The position numbers and the translations under genes were made by a program. DNA of 64,000 nt from Pseudomonas protegens CHA0 (GTDB taxonomy: Bacteria > Pseudomonadota > Gammaproteobacteria > Pseudomonadales > Pseudomonadaceae), in NCBI RefSeq assembly GCF_000397205.1, contig NC_021237.1, forward strand, positions 2,605,001-2,669,000, given 5' to 3'. The notes beneath the pieces are model-generated. The model did not search any database. It was given only the letters and a program-made list of their open reading frames with translations, and was not told the DNA's origin. How positions within the stretch are numbered: position 1 is the stretch's first letter; every line of letters starts with the position of its first letter. Positions 23,750 through 33,590 of the stretch are shown piece after piece.

Positions 23750-24982
23750 TTACAGCCCCAGTTCCAGCGCCAGCAGGTCCGCCAGTGGCTGGCGGCGGCG
23801 GATCAGTTTCGGCTGGCCGTTCTCGAACAGCACCTCCGGCAGCAGCGGGCGGCTGTTGTAGTTGGAGGACATGCTGGCGCCATAGGCGCCGGTGTCGTGC
23901 AGTACCAGCAGGTCGCCGACCCGGGCCTGGGGCAGGGGGCGCGGGGTCAGGCATTCGTCGTCCTGGGTGAAGATGTCGCCGGACTCGCACAGCGGGCCGC
24001 CGACCACGGTCAGCTGTTGCGGGCGCTCCACCGGGTGGCCGGCGGCGTCCAGCAGGCTCATGCCGTGGTAGGCGCCGTACATGGCCGGGCGCATCAGGTC
24101 GTTGAACCCGGTGTCCACCAGCACGAAGTGATGCTGGCCGGCGGTCTTCACCACCCGCACTTCGCTGACCAGGCAGCCGGCCTCGGCCACCAGGAAGCGC
24201 CCCGGTTCGATCTCCATGCGCACGCCGTGGCCCAGGTAGGCCTCGATCTCCTGGCGCGCCACTTTCCAGGCATTGGCGTAACGCTGCACGTCCACCGGGG
24301 TGTCGCCCTCGCGGTAGGGGGTGGACAGGCCGCCGCCGATGGAGAAGGCCTCGAGGTCGTGGTCCAGGGATTTCACCGCCGCCACCATGGCTGCGCCCAC
24401 CTGTTCCAGGTGGTCGTAGTCGACCCCGGAACCGATGTGCATGTGCAGGCCCACCAGGTGCAGGCCATGCTGGCGGATCACTGCCAGGGCTTCGCTCATC
24501 TGGTCGTGCCAGATGCCGTGCTTGCTGTTTTCGCCACCGGTGTTGGTCTTGCGGCTGTGGCCGTGGCCGAAGCCCGGGTTGATCCGCAGCCAGACCCGGT
24601 GCCCCGGGGATTTCTCCCCCAGTTGGCGGAGCATGTCGATGGAGCCGGCGTTGACTTCCACCTGCAGTTCCACCACCCGGGCCAGGGTGGCCTCGTCGAA
24701 CAGGTCGCAGGTGAAGACGATGCCGGCATCCACCGGGCTGAAGCCGGCCAGCAGGGCGCGTTCGATTTCCCCCAGGGACACCGCATCGACCCGTACCCCG
24801 GCCTCGCGGATCAGGCGCAGCAGGTGCAGGTTGGACGAGGCCTTCTGGGCGTAGCGCACCACGTCGAACGCCTGCAACTGGGCGATGCGCGCCTGGATGG
24901 TGGCGGCGTCATAGCACCACAGTGGAGTGCCGTACTGGCGGGCGGCGGCGACAAGTTGAGCGGGGGAAAATGGAATGGCCAT
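23750..24982 (-). CDS. lysA: Diaminopimelate decarboxylase LysA
   Basis: 410 residues, the usual length. This PLP enzyme makes L-lysine from meso-diaminopimelate. The PLP lysine is Lys47 in RYAQKASSN; the phosphate-binding and substrate motifs include GGGLSTPYREGD and the C-terminal GGPLCESGDIF with the partner-subunit Cys. The divergent LysR regulator at 25112 is the classic Pseudomonas lysA activator arrangement. Pseudomonads often carry a second lysA beside dapF; this is the LysR-linked one. Confidence 0.93.
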   Translation of the reverse strand: MAIPFSPAQLVAAARQYGTPLWCYDAATIQARIAQLQAFDVVRYAQKASSNLHLLRLIREAGVRVDAVSLGEIERALLAGFSPVDAGIVFTCDLFDEATLARVVELQVEVNAGSIDMLRQLGEKSPGHRVWLRINPGFGHGHSRKTNTGGENSKHGIWHDQMSEALAVIRQHGLHLVGLHMHIGSGVDYDHLEQVGAAMVAAVKSLDHDLEAFSIGGGLSTPYREGDTPVDVQRYANAWKVARQEIEAYLGHGVRMEIEPGRFLVAEAGCLVSEVRVVKTAGQHHFVLVDTGFNDLMRPAMYGAYHGMSLLDAAGHPVERPQQLTVVGGPLCESGDIFTQDDECLTPRPLPQARVGDLLVLHDTGAYGASMSSNYNSRPLLPEVLFENGQPKLIRRRQPLADLLALELGL

Positions 24983-25111
24983 GGCGAATGCAATCTGTGA
25001 TCAGTGGGAATGGAGGCAGCATGCCCGTTGGTGTTTATTCAAGAAAATATCTATTCTTTGCCAAGATATTCATATTTGATATGGGCTGGTTGATTAAGCG
25101 AGTTTCCCGCC
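24983..25111. promoter_or_regulatory. Divergent lysA-lysR control region
   Basis: 129 bp, AT-rich compared with its flanks, containing the palindromic stretch AAATATCTATTCTTTGCC...AAGATATTCATATTTGATATG around 25045-25082. The repeated ATATTC/AGATAT words are plausible LysR contacts. The exact operator half-sites were not resolved. Confidence 0.45.
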
Positions 25112-26056
25112 ATGGACATCTCCCTGCGGCACATCGAAGTGTTCCGCGCCATCATGCAGGCCGGCAGCGTCACCGGCGCCGCGCGCCTGCTGTTTACTTC
25201 GCAGCCCACCGTGAGTCGCGAGCTGGCCCGGCTGGAAACGCTTTCCGGCTTGCGCCTGTTCGATCGTGAAGGCGGGCGCCTGCTGCCCACGGCCCAGGCC
25301 CTGCTGTTGCTGGAGGAAGTCGAGCGGGCCTATGTGGGGCTGGAGCGGATCAACAGCGTGGCCCAGTCGATCCGCCGCTTCGAGCACGGCCAGTTGAGCC
25401 TGAGCTGCCTGCCGCTGTTCTCCCAGACCCTGCTGCCGCCGGTGTGCAAGCAGTTCCAGGCGCAGCACCCGGGCATCGGCCTGAGCATCACCGCCCAGGA
25501 ATCGCCGCTGTTGGAAGAGGCCCTCAGTGCCCAGCGCCATGACCTGGGCCTGACCGAAAGCGAGCACCTGCCCCGGGGCACCCAGGGCGAACTGCTGTTC
25601 TGCGCCGACATGGTCTGCATCCTCGCGGACGACCATCCGCTGCTGGCCAGGCCACGGCTGGCGCTTGCGGATTTTCGCGGCCAGGACTTCATCAACCTCT
25701 CGGGCCTGGATATCTACCGCCAGACCCTGGATGAGCATTTTCGCCAGGCCGGGGTGGATCGCCGGATAGTGGTGGAAACCACCAACGCAGCTTCGGTGTG
25801 CGCCATGGTGCGCCAGCGGCTCGGGGTGGCGATCATCAACCCCTTGAGTGCCATGGAAGAGGCCGGGCGCGGTCTGGCGATCCGACCGTTGCAGCTGTCG
25901 GTGCCCTATCGGGTGATGCTGATCCGCCCGGATTACCGGCCCTCGTCGAGTTTTGTCGAGGGTTTCAGTGAAGCCCTGCGCACCCAGGCCAAGGCACTGC
26001 AAGAGCAGGTCGGGCGGATAGTGCAGGGAGGGCAAGGGGTGAATCGCTCAGGCTGA
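25112..26056 (+). CDS. lysR: LysR-type activator of lysA
   Basis: 314 residues. The winged HTH is at about 18-45 (GSVTGAARLLFTSQPTVSREL). The effector domain follows with LSLSCLPLFSQTLLPPVCKQF. In Pseudomonas and E. coli the LysR protein encoded divergently from lysA activates it when diaminopimelate is available and represses itself. The assignment rests on this arrangement. Confidence 0.88.
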   Translation: MDISLRHIEVFRAIMQAGSVTGAARLLFTSQPTVSRELARLETLSGLRLFDREGGRLLPTAQALLLLEEVERAYVGLERINSVAQSIRRFEHGQLSLSCLPLFSQTLLPPVCKQFQAQHPGIGLSITAQESPLLEEALSAQRHDLGLTESEHLPRGTQGELLFCADMVCILADDHPLLARPRLALADFRGQDFINLSGLDIYRQTLDEHFRQAGVDRRIVVETTNAASVCAMVRQRLGVAIINPLSAMEEAGRGLAIRPLQLSVPYRVMLIRPDYRPSSSFVEGFSEALRTQAKALQEQVGRIVQGGQGVNRSG

Positions 26057-26248
26057 TGGGGGCGTGGCCCAATGTTCAGCTTGTTGGTGAAGAGGGTGTG
26101 TTGGCGCTTCAGGGAAACATGTCCCTCTCGTATGGCGGCAGACAGTTACCGAGGATAGCCCTGCGGTCGGCTGATCTTGTGACAAGCCTCAGGTGCAGGC
26201 CCGGACCGTAGCGACTCAATCCCCTGACCAGTTCTGGAGTCAAATAAA

Positions 26249-26551
26249 ATGCCTATTGCCATTCACGCACGCAACAACACCGCCGCTGCGCAGCAAGTCG
26301 CCATCAGGAATACCGCCCAGGGCAACAACCTGGCCAACGTCAACATACCTGCCCAAGGAAACGTGGTTCTTTATGTCCTGCAAGCGGATGCCAGTGCCGA
26401 CCTGTATCTGATCTGCAATGCCAATGCTGCCCAGGCTGCCCAGTTGAGCGTCGTCTACCAGGGCCATAGCAGTGTGGTTCAAGACAGCGACTGGGCTCGC
26501 CAATGGACAGTCGATGGTGCCGTGGATGGCGTACAGCTGGACCTGGCATAG
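26249..26551 (+). CDS. Small uncharacterised protein
   Basis: 100 residues from an ATG with GGAG twelve bases upstream. Rich in Ala, Asn and Gln (MPIAIHARNNTAAAQQVAIR; LICNANAAQAAQLSVVYQG), probably a beta-sandwich; no signal peptide or TM helix. Not recognised. It stands alone between lysR and a REP element, with 192 bp upstream in which no other gene is seen. Confidence 0.5.
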   Translation: MPIAIHARNNTAAAQQVAIRNTAQGNNLANVNIPAQGNVVLYVLQADASADLYLICNANAAQAAQLSVVYQGHSSVVQDSDWARQWTVDGAVDGVQLDLA

Positions 26552-26596
26552 CGGGAAAAACTCGCTGGCAAAGACCATCCTGCGCACGCATTCCCC

Positions 26597-26660
26597 GTAG
26601 GAGCCAGCTTGCTGGCGAAGGCGCTCTCACGGGCGCCTTCGCTGGCAAGCCAGCTCCTAC
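26597..26660. repeat. REP hairpin
   Basis: GTAGGAGCCAGCTTGCTGGCG and GCTGGCAAGCCAGCTCCTAC are inverted repeats around AAGGCGCTCTCACGGGCGCCTT, so the whole unit folds into one long hairpin. It lies between a small plus-strand gene and the convergent atoB, where it could end both transcripts. Confidence 0.9.
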
Positions 26661-26684
26661 AAGGAGGGCGGTTTTGCGCGGAGG

Positions 26685-27863
26685 TTAGCGCTCGATCGCC
26701 AGGGCCACGCCCTGGCCGCCGCCGATGCACAGGGTCGCCAGGCCCTTTTTGGCATCACGCTTGATCATTTCATGCAGCAGGGTCACCAGCACCCGGCAGC
26801 CCGATGCACCAATCGGGTGGCCGATGGCGATCGCACCGCCGTTGACGTTGACCTTGCTGGCGTCCCATTCCAGTTCCTTGGCCACCGACAGCGACTGCGC
26901 GGCGAAGGCTTCGTTGGCTTCGATCAGGTCCAGCTGGTCCAGGGTCCAGCCGGCCTTGTCCAGGCAGCGGCGGGTGGCCGAGACCGGGCCGATGCCCATG
27001 ATCGCCGGGTCGACGCCGGCGTTGGCGTAGGCAGCAATTTTTGCCAGCACCGGCAGGCCCAGGGCCCGGGCCTTGCTGGCGCTCATCAGCATCACCGCGG
27101 CAGCGCCGTCGTTCAGCGCCGAGGCGTTGCCGGCGGTGACGCTGCCGTCTTTCTTGAACGCCGGCTTGAGTTTGGCCAGGGCTTCGGCGGTGGTGCTGGG
27201 GCGTGGCTGCTCGTCGGTGGCGAAGGTCAGCGGCTCGCCCTTGCGCTGGGGAATCTGGATCGGGGTGATCTCGTCGACAAAGCGCCCGGCCTCGATGGCC
27301 GCTGCGGCTTTCTGTTGGGAAGCGGCGGCGAAGGCGTCCTGGGCTTCACGGCTGATGCCGTACTTGTCCACCAGGTTCTCGGCGGTGATGCCCATGTGGT
27401 AGTCGTTGAAAGCGTCCCACAGGCCGTCGCTGATCATGGAGTCGATCATCTGGCTGTGGCCCATGCGCAGGCCGGTGCGGGCGCCGGGCAGCACGTAGTT
27501 GGACAGGCTCATGTTTTCCTGGCCGCCGGCGATGATCACCTCGGCATCGCCGCAGCGGATGGCCTGGGCGCCCAGGTGCAGGGCCTTGAGACCCGAGCCG
27601 CAGACCTTGTTCAGGGTCATGGCGGGCACGGCGTGGGGCAGGCCGGCCTTGATCGCGGCCTGGCGGGCGGGGTTCTGCCCGGCGCCGGCGGTGAGCACCT
27701 GGCCCATGATCACTTCGTCGACCTGGGCCGGGTCGATGCCGGTCTGGGCCAGCAGTTGGCGGATCACGGCGGCGCCCAGGTCAACGGCGGGAATGCCCGC
27801 CAGGGAGCCCTGGAAACTGCCCACGGCGGTACGGGTGGCGGCAACGATTACGACGTCTTGCAT
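26685..27863 (-). CDS. atoB: Acetyl-CoA acetyltransferase (thiolase)
   Basis: 392 residues. This type II thiolase cleaves acetoacetyl-CoA to two acetyl-CoA. The nucleophile Cys is in [23 protein letters not shown] follows, and the C-terminal pair [10 protein letters not shown] and CIGGGQG holds the catalytic His and Cys. It is the third gene of a dhcA-dhcB-atoB operon (11 bp after dhcB), matching P. aeruginosa dehydrocarnitine and acetoacetate catabolism, where CoA transfer precedes thiolysis. Confidence 0.93.
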   Translation of the reverse strand: MQDVVIVAATRTAVGSFQGSLAGIPAVDLGAAVIRQLLAQTGIDPAQVDEVIMGQVLTAGAGQNPARQAAIKAGLPHAVPAMTLNKVCGSGLKALHLGAQAIRCGDAEVIIAGGQENMSLSNYVLPGARTGLRMGHSQMIDSMISDGLWDAFNDYHMGITAENLVDKYGISREAQDAFAAASQQKAAAAIEAGRFVDEITPIQIPQRKGEPLTFATDEQPRPSTTAEALAKLKPAFKKDGSVTAGNASALNDGAAAVMLMSASKARALGLPVLAKIAAYANAGVDPAIMGIGPVSATRRCLDKAGWTLDQLDLIEANEAFAAQSLSVAKELEWDASKVNVNGGAIAIGHPIGASGCRVLVTLLHEMIKRDAKKGLATLCIGGGQGVALAIER

Positions 27864-27874
27864 GATGGGGCTCC

Positions 27875-28534
27875 TCAGGCGAACTGCATTTCAGGCACGT
27901 GGTCCGGCACGATCAGCTTGCCGGCGGTCTTGCTGACGATTTCCTCGACGCTGACCCCGGGGGCGCGCTCCTTGAGGATGAAGGCGCCGTTCTCGATCTC
28001 CAGGTACGCAAGGTCGGTGAGCACGCGCTTGATGCACTGGGCACCGGTCAGCGGCAGGCTGCAACGGCTGAGCAATTTGGATTCGCCGTCTTTCGAGGCG
28101 TGGGTCATGGTGACGATGATGTTCTCGGCACCGGCCACCAGGTCCATGGCGCCGCCCATGCCCTTGACCAGCTTGCCGGGGATCATCCAGGAGGCGATGT
28201 TGCCTTGCACGTCCACTTCGAAGGCGCCGAGCACGGTCAGGTCGATATGGCCGCCGCGGATCATCGCGAAGGATTCGGCGGACGAGAAGATCGAGGCGCC
28301 GATGCGCGCGGTCACCGTCTGTTTGCCGGCGTTGATCATGTCGGCGTCGACTTCGTCCTCGGTGGGGAAGGCGCCCATGCCCAGGAGGCCGTTTTCCGAC
28401 TGCAGCATGACTTCCATGCCGTCGGGGATGTAGTTGGCCACCAGGGTCGGGATGCCGATGCCGAGGTTGACGTAGAAGCCGTCCTGCAGTTCGCGGGCGA
28501 CGCGCTGAGCCATTTGTTCGCGGGTAAGAGCCAT
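27875..28534 (-). CDS. dhcB: 3-oxoacid (dehydrocarnitine) CoA-transferase, subunit B
   Basis: 219 residues. The catalytic Glu motif SENGLLGMG and [10 protein letters not shown] are characteristic of the beta subunit of family I CoA transferases (ScoB/AtoA/DhcB). With subunit A it moves CoA between acyl-CoA and a 3-oxoacid. The neighbour order (LysR divergent, A, B, thiolase) is that of P. aeruginosa dhcR-dhcAB-atoB, so dhcB is preferred over atoA; acetoacetate may be the better substrate here. Confidence 0.88.
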   Translation of the reverse strand: MALTREQMAQRVARELQDGFYVNLGIGIPTLVANYIPDGMEVMLQSENGLLGMGAFPTEDEVDADMINAGKQTVTARIGASIFSSAESFAMIRGGHIDLTVLGAFEVDVQGNIASWMIPGKLVKGMGGAMDLVAGAENIIVTMTHASKDGESKLLSRCSLPLTGAQCIKRVLTDLAYLEIENGAFILKERAPGVSVEEIVSKTAGKLIVPDHVPEMQFA

Positions 28535-28570
28535 GTTTGTTGTCCTTTTAGTCGGGCTGGGGAAGGGCGA

Positions 28571-29269
28571 TCACTTGCGCACGGTGCGCTGTTCGATGCG
28601 CTTCTCGAAGGTGCCGCAGATGACCCGGTCGACGTAGATGCCGGGGGTGTGGATCTGCGTCGGGTCCAGCTCGCCCGGTTCGACGATTTCTTCCACTTCG
28701 ACCACGGTGATCTTGCCGGCGGTGGCCGCCAGGGGGTTGAAGTTCTGTGCGGTGTGGCGGTAGACCACGTTGCCGAAGTGGTCGGCCTTCCAGCCCTTGA
28801 CGATGGCGAAGTCACCGGTGATGGACTCTTCCATCAGGTAGGTGCGGCCCTTGAATTCGCGGGTCTCCTTGCCGTCGGCCACCGGGGTGCCGACGCCGGT
28901 GGCGGTGAAGAAGGCCGGGATCCCGGCGCCGCCGGCGCGCATTTTTTCCGCCAGGGTGCCCTGTGGGGTCAGTACCACTTCGATCTCGCCGCTGAGCAAC
29001 TGCTTCTCGAACAGGGCGTTTTCACCCACGTAGGAAGCGATCACCTTGCTGATCTGGCGGTCTTCCAGGAGCACGCCCAGGCCGAAACCGTCGACCCCGC
29101 AGTTGTTGGACACCACGGTCAGGTCGCGGGTACCGCGGCGCTTGATCTCGGCGATCAGGTTTTCGGGGATACCGCACAGGCCGAAGCCGCCGGCGATCAC
29201 GGTCATGCCGTCTTGCAGACCTTCCAGGGCTTCCTCGTAGGACGCCACGCGCTTGTCGAAACCTGCCAT
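28571..29269 (-). CDS. dhcA: 3-oxoacid (dehydrocarnitine) CoA-transferase, subunit A
   Basis: 232 residues from the ATG at 29269, preceded by GGAAGG; the longer frame to 29410 runs into the promoter and is rejected. [13 protein letters not shown] near residue 25 is the CoA-transferase alpha signature. It is the first gene of the operon, 36 bp before dhcB, and divergent from the LysR gene at 29422. Confidence 0.88.
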   Translation of the reverse strand: MAGFDKRVASYEEALEGLQDGMTVIAGGFGLCGIPENLIAEIKRRGTRDLTVVSNNCGVDGFGLGVLLEDRQISKVIASYVGENALFEKQLLSGEIEVVLTPQGTLAEKMRAGGAGIPAFFTATGVGTPVADGKETREFKGRTYLMEESITGDFAIVKGWKADHFGNVVYRHTAQNFNPLAATAGKITVVEVEEIVEPGELDPTQIHTPGIYVDRVICGTFEKRIEQRTVRK

Positions 29270-29421
29270 TTGCACCTTCCTCTTTCTTGTTCGTTGGCGG
29301 CTGGCCAGCCGTTTGCGGGCCAGTGTTGCGCTGCGGGATTGATTTGTTAAGTTGATTTTTAAGGTTGATTGATTGGAAAAGCAGCATAATCCAGGGCGGC
29401 ATACACCCAAGAGAATGGCAG

Positions 29422-30324
29422 ATGACGGTTAAACAGATACGGGCATTTCTGGCCGTGGCCCACAGTTTGAGCTTTGCCCTGGCCTGCGAACGGCTGCACC
29501 TGTCGCAGTCGGCCCTGAGCCTGACGATCAAGGCGCTGGAGGAAGGCCTGGGTGGGCGCCTGTTCACGCGCAATACGCGCAATGTGGCCCTGACCCCGGA
29601 AGGCGAGGCCCTGCTGCCCCTGGCGCGGCGTCTGATCGCCGACTGGGACAACGCCGAGGACGAACTGCGCCAGCGTTTCACCCTGCAGCGAGGCCGGGTG
29701 ACCCTGGCGGCGATGCCGTCCTTTGCCGGCAACCTGCTGCCGCCGATCCTCAAGCACTTTCGGGCCCGCTATCCCCAGGTCAACGTCACGGTCAACGACG
29801 TGGTCAACGAGCAGGTGCTGGAGATGGTCCGTGATCGCGAGGTGGAGCTGGGGGTGGCGTTCGAGCCCCAGGACAGCACCTCGCTGGTGTTCACCCCGCT
29901 GTACATCGACCGCTTTGTCGCCGTGGTGCCCCGGGATTCGCCCCTGGCCCGGCGCAGCGAGATCGACTGGCAGGCGCTGTTGCAGGAGCCCTTCATCACC
30001 TTGCAGCGGCCGTCCACGGTGCGGGTGATGCTCGAAGATCACCTGCGGGCACGGGGCGTGCAACTGCCGGTGGAGTTTGAAAGCCACCAGTTGGCGACCG
30101 TGGGGCGCATGGTCGCCAGCGGCCTGGGGGTGAGTGCGGTGCCGGCGCTGTGCGCCCAGCAGATGCGCGAGCTGGGCGGGCACTGCCTGACCCTGCATGA
30201 TCCGGTGGTGGAGCGGGCCATTGGTGTACTGACCAAGCCGGGGGACGAGCTGTCCACCGCGGCCCAGGCGCTGTTCGACATCCTGCGCGAGGAAAACCTC
30301 GGCCAGCGCCTGGCGCTACTCTGA
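29422..30324 (+). CDS. dhcR: LysR-type regulator of the CoA-transferase operon
   Basis: 300 residues from the ATG at 29422 ([20 protein letters not shown]). HTH near 17-45 ([22 protein letters not shown]), then the effector-binding domain. It is divergent from dhcA with 152 bp between. The symbol is assigned by synteny with P. aeruginosa. The inducer should be a carnitine or acetoacetate catabolite. Confidence 0.8.
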   Translation: MTVKQIRAFLAVAHSLSFALACERLHLSQSALSLTIKALEEGLGGRLFTRNTRNVALTPEGEALLPLARRLIADWDNAEDELRQRFTLQRGRVTLAAMPSFAGNLLPPILKHFRARYPQVNVTVNDVVNEQVLEMVRDREVELGVAFEPQDSTSLVFTPLYIDRFVAVVPRDSPLARRSEIDWQALLQEPFITLQRPSTVRVMLEDHLRARGVQLPVEFESHQLATVGRMVASGLGVSAVPALCAQQMRELGGHCLTLHDPVVERAIGVLTKPGDELSTAAQALFDILREENLGQRLALL

Positions 30325-30327
30325 GGC

Positions 30328-31170
30328 TCAACGCAGCAGACGTTCGGCCAACTGGGGCAGCAACAGGTCACAGGGCTCGCCGAGCTTGAGGTCCAGCAGC
30401 TCGTCGGCGCGGGTCTTGCCGAAGTTGATGGCCAGCAGCGGCTTGCCTTGCTCGGCCACGGCGCGGCACAGGCGGAACGCCGAATAGGCCATCAGCGACG
30501 AACCCACCACCAGCAGGCCTGCGGCTTCGTGCACGGCGCTCAAGGCCCGGGCAGCGGTGGCCGCGGCCACGTTCTCGCCGAAGAACACCACATCGGGTTT
30601 CAATCGCGAGCCATTGCAGTAGGGGCAGTGGGGCACCTGAAAGCGTTCCTCGAAGGCCGGGTCCAGCAGGGTGTCGCCGTCCGGCGCCTGCACCGCGTCA
30701 ACGCCGGCCAGGTAAGGGTTGTGCGCCTCCAGTTGCTGCTGGATGGCCTCCCGCTGGCTGCGCTGGCCGCAGTCCAGGCACAAGACCCGCTGCAGGCTGC
30801 CGTGGAGCTCGATGACCTCCAGGCTGCCGGCCTCGTCGTGCAGGGCATCGACATTCTGAGTGATCACCCCGGCGATCCGGCCTGCGGCCTGCAATTGCGC
30901 CAACGCCTGGTGCGCGGCATTCGGTCGGGCCTGGCGAATGCGCGGCCAGCCGAGCATGGCCCGGGCCCAGTAGCGACGACGGGCGTTGGCCTCGCTGACG
31001 AACTCCTGGTACATCATCGGCTGCTTGCCGCGGCGCACGCCTTCGCTGTCGCGATAGTCGGGGATGCCCGAGGGGGTGCTGATGCCGGCCCCGGTCAGGA
31101 CCATGAACGGCTTGCCGTGCATGGCGGCGGCGAGTTGCTCGAGCAGCGGGGCAGTGGGGCGATCGATCAT
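30328..31170 (-). CDS. Sir2-family NAD-dependent protein deacylase
   Basis: 280 residues from the ATG at 31170. NAD-binding LTGAGISTPSGIPDYRD, the TQNVD motif, the catalytic His in ELHGS, and a CxxC pair (CLDC, CPYC) for structural zinc are all present. Sirtuins remove acetyl or related groups from lysines using NAD, or act as ADP-ribosyl or lipoamidase variants. It ends four bases beyond the convergent dhcR stop. No immediate target is visible. Confidence 0.9.
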   Translation of the reverse strand: MIDRPTAPLLEQLAAAMHGKPFMVLTGAGISTPSGIPDYRDSEGVRRGKQPMMYQEFVSEANARRRYWARAMLGWPRIRQARPNAAHQALAQLQAAGRIAGVITQNVDALHDEAGSLEVIELHGSLQRVLCLDCGQRSQREAIQQQLEAHNPYLAGVDAVQAPDGDTLLDPAFEERFQVPHCPYCNGSRLKPDVVFFGENVAAATAARALSAVHEAAGLLVVGSSLMAYSAFRLCRAVAEQGKPLLAINFGKTRADELLDLKLGEPCDLLLPQLAERLLR

Positions 31171-31253
31171 GGGCTGCACTCGTTTCCAGTGGCCAGGGAC
31201 GCCTACCAGAAATAGACGCAAAGCCCTCGCGGCGCCAGTGTTTTACCCAAGGT

Positions 31254-32219
31254 TCAGCGCCGGGGACCGAACACCGACTTGGGTGGCTTGCCATAGAACC
31301 GGGTAAAGGCCGCACTGAAATTGCCGGGAAAGCGGTAGCCCACCTGATAGGCCGCCTGGGCCACCTGGCACCCGCCCTCCAGCAGGCGGTGGGCGTGGCC
31401 CATGCGGATTTCCAGGAGCATGCGCTGCGGTGTGGTGTTGTAGTGTTCGCGCAGGCCCTGCTTGAGCTTGAACTCGTTGAGACCCACAGCGGCGCACAGG
31501 TAGGCCACGGTCAAGGGCTGGTGCATCTGCTCGAACATCAGGTCGCGCACCTGCTGTAGCCGTTCAAGATCGGCGGCCTTCAGGCGCCGGCCCGGGACGG
31601 CAGGGGCGGGTGCCAGGGCCTGCAATTGCAAGGACAGCAGGCTCAGGGCGTGGATATGCAGCTCCAGCGTCGGTGGCTGTTGCAGGCCCAAGGGTTGGGC
31701 CAGTGCACTGAGATGGCCGGCACTGGCCCGGGAAGTGGGCCCGCAGGCCAGCAGTTGCAAGGCGTCCTGGCCCAGCAACTCACAGGCCCGGGCGGGCCCC
31801 AGGTACTGCTGGAGCAGGGCTTCGCCCACCAGCAGGCGCAGTTGCTCCACCGTTTCATTGGCGCCATAACGGCGTTCGCCTCGGCTGGCCTGGAAGGCGG
31901 TGACGGTGGTGTGTCCGGCGCGAAACGCCAGGCTCGAACCCTTGGCATCCAGGTAGCCCGAAGTACCTTGCAGGGCGCAGGTGATCACCAGCAAGCGGCC
32001 TGCGTGGCAACTGCTGGCCTCCTCGATCAAGGGGCGATTGGGGTGATAGCGCGAGCGCACCAGGGTCAGGCCCTGAGCCAAGGGCAGGCTCTCGAAATGG
32101 CAATCGCCCAGAATCTCGGGCAACTGCTGGCGTGACCCGCCGCCCGGGGCCTGGCTGTGCTCGCGTGGTGCGTGGCACGGCAAGCGATAGGACTGGGAAG
32201 AACCGGGTGCAACGGCCAT
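31254..32219 (-). CDS. AraC-family regulator, PchR-like
   Basis: 321 residues from the ATG at 32219 with AGGAG upstream. The N-terminal domain has the PchR-type run ...FQASRGERRYGANETVEQLRL, and the C-terminus has two HTH motifs (VAYLCAAVGLNEFKLKQGLR; QVAYQVGYRFPGNFSAAFTRFYG). PchR-type proteins activate siderophore uptake or synthesis genes with the ferric siderophore. A Fur-box-like site lies between it and the divergent MFS gene, so an iron-controlled exporter or importer pair is likely. Confidence 0.82.
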   Translation of the reverse strand: MAVAPGSSQSYRLPCHAPREHSQAPGGGSRQQLPEILGDCHFESLPLAQGLTLVRSRYHPNRPLIEEASSCHAGRLLVITCALQGTSGYLDAKGSSLAFRAGHTTVTAFQASRGERRYGANETVEQLRLLVGEALLQQYLGPARACELLGQDALQLLACGPTSRASAGHLSALAQPLGLQQPPTLELHIHALSLLSLQLQALAPAPAVPGRRLKAADLERLQQVRDLMFEQMHQPLTVAYLCAAVGLNEFKLKQGLREHYNTTPQRMLLEIRMGHAHRLLEGGCQVAQAAYQVGYRFPGNFSAAFTRFYGKPPKSVFGPRR

Positions 32220-32288
32220 GTTCGCGCTCCTGCAATGGATGTTCTGCGTTTGCCATGGGAATGGATCCGTTTCCCATATGAACACGCA

Positions 32289-32303
32289 TGATAAGCATTC
32301 TCG
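32289..32303. promoter_or_regulatory. Fur-box-like site
   Basis: TGATAAGCATTCTCG matches the Fur 7-1-7 consensus (TGATAAT-N-ATTATCA) at 11 of 14 positions by eye. It lies between the divergent AraC-type gene (start 32219) and MFS gene (start 32379), 70-76 bp from each start. Iron control is inferred. Confidence 0.5.
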
Positions 32304-32378
32304 CTAAAAAGTAAGCTGTTTCCCAAGCAGGGGCGAGCCTCGCAATCTTGCGGCGCCCCACCTGCAAAGGAGCAAGCA

Positions 32379-33590
32379 ATGAACCTGCAGAACTTGAAAA
32401 CCGCCGGTCCCCGGGGGCTCTGGCTGCGCACGGTACTGGTGTGTGCCATGGGTCTGCCGATGCTGATCTTCTACGCCATCGGCACCCTCGGGCCCTTGCT
32501 GATCGCTGATCTTGGGGTGGCGCCCCACTGGCTGGGCTGGCTGGTGATGAGCGCTTTTGGCCTGGCGGCATTGCTGTCTTTGTGGGCGGGGCCGCTGGTG
32601 AACCGGCTCGGCACTCGGCGGGCCCTGGCCTTGCTGTTCTGGGCGACCCTGGCGGGGTATGGCCTGCTGGTCAGCCTGCCGGGATTTGCCGGGGTGCTGC
32701 TGGCCCTGGCGATCTGCGGAGTGGCCCAGGCCCTGGCCAACCCGGTGACCAATCTGCTGGTGTCCGAGTGTGTCGAGGCTCGTAGCAAGGCCGCGGTGGT
32801 GGGGCTGAAACAGTCTGGGGTGCAGCTGTCCGTGCTGATCGCCGGCCTGTTGCTGCCGCCTCTGGCCGGGTCTCTGGGTTGGCGCGCGGCTCTGGCCTGC
32901 CTGCTCCTGCCGACCTTGCTGCTGGCCCTGTGGGGGCCAAAGGTGGCGCCGGGCAGCGCAGCGGGCAAGACCATGAGCTTGAAGATTCCCCGGCCGAATT
33001 CACGGCTGACGCTGCTGCTGAGCGTGCAGTTGTGTGTCGGCCTGGTGCTTTCGTCCTTCGTGACCTTTCTTGGGGTATTCGCGGCTCGCCAAGGGATGGC
33101 GGTCGGCGAGACCGGAGCCATGGTCGCCGGGTTCGGGGTCATGGGCATCCTGGCCCGGACCTTGTTGACGCCATTGGCGGCACGTATGGCCGAGGAATCC
33201 TGGCTGCTGCTGACGTTATTGCTCCTGGCCAGCCTGGCCCTGGCGGTGACCGCCCAGGCCACGGCCCAGGCGCACTGGCCCTTGTGGTTCGGCGCCCTGG
33301 GCATGGGCCTCACGGCGGTGGCCACCAATGCCATCGCCATGAGCATGCTGCTGCGCGATCCGGCCTTTGGCGGCCCGGCCGCGGCCTCGGGCCTGCTCTC
33401 GGCAGGCTTCTTCGCCGGGTTCGCCCTCGGGCCGGTGCTGTTCGGTGCCGTGCAACAAGGCGCGGCGGGTTTTGCCAACGCCTGGCTGATGCTGATCACG
33501 GTCTTGCTGCTGGGGGCGGGGCTGAGCCTGATGCTGGTGCGTGCACGGCGCCTTCAGCCGGGCAGTGCTGACGCCAGCCCTAGAGCCTGA
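32379..33590 (+). CDS. MFS transporter
   Basis: 403 residues, 12 TM helices, with AAAGGAGC before the start. It resembles the CynX/YjiJ-type MFS branch (GPLVNRLGTRRALALL as motif A). Its regulator is the divergent PchR-like AraC gene, and the Fur-like site suggests a role with a siderophore or another iron-linked metabolite; the direction of transport is unknown. Its 3' end overlaps the convergent chemoreceptor gene by 11 bp. Confidence 0.82.
   Translation: MNLQNLKTAGPRGLWLRTVLVCAMGLPMLIFYAIGTLGPLLIADLGVAPHWLGWLVMSAFGLAALLSLWAGPLVNRLGTRRALALLFWATLAGYGLLVSLPGFAGVLLALAICGVAQALANPVTNLLVSECVEARSKAAVVGLKQSGVQLSVLIAGLLLPPLAGSLGWRAALACLLLPTLLLALWGPKVAPGSAAGKTMSLKIPRPNSRLTLLLSVQLCVGLVLSSFVTFLGVFAARQGMAVGETGAMVAGFGVMGILARTLLTPLAARMAEESWLLLTLLLLASLALAVTAQATAQAHWPLWFGALGMGLTAVATNAIAMSMLLRDPAFGGPAAASGLLSAGFFAGFALGPVLFGAVQQGAAGFANAWLMLITVLLLGAGLSLMLVRARRLQPGSADASPRA

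Noticed and set aside
23573..25000. 475-codon open frame on the plus strand
   Set aside because: Antisense to lysA, which has intact PLP motifs.
26772..28433. 553-codon plus-strand frame
   Set aside because: Antisense to atoB and dhcB, both clear.
32379..33590. A siderophore biosynthesis locus around the PchR-like gene
   Set aside because: No synthetase, receptor or TonB gene is present; only a regulator, an exporter-type gene and a Fur-like site can be supported.
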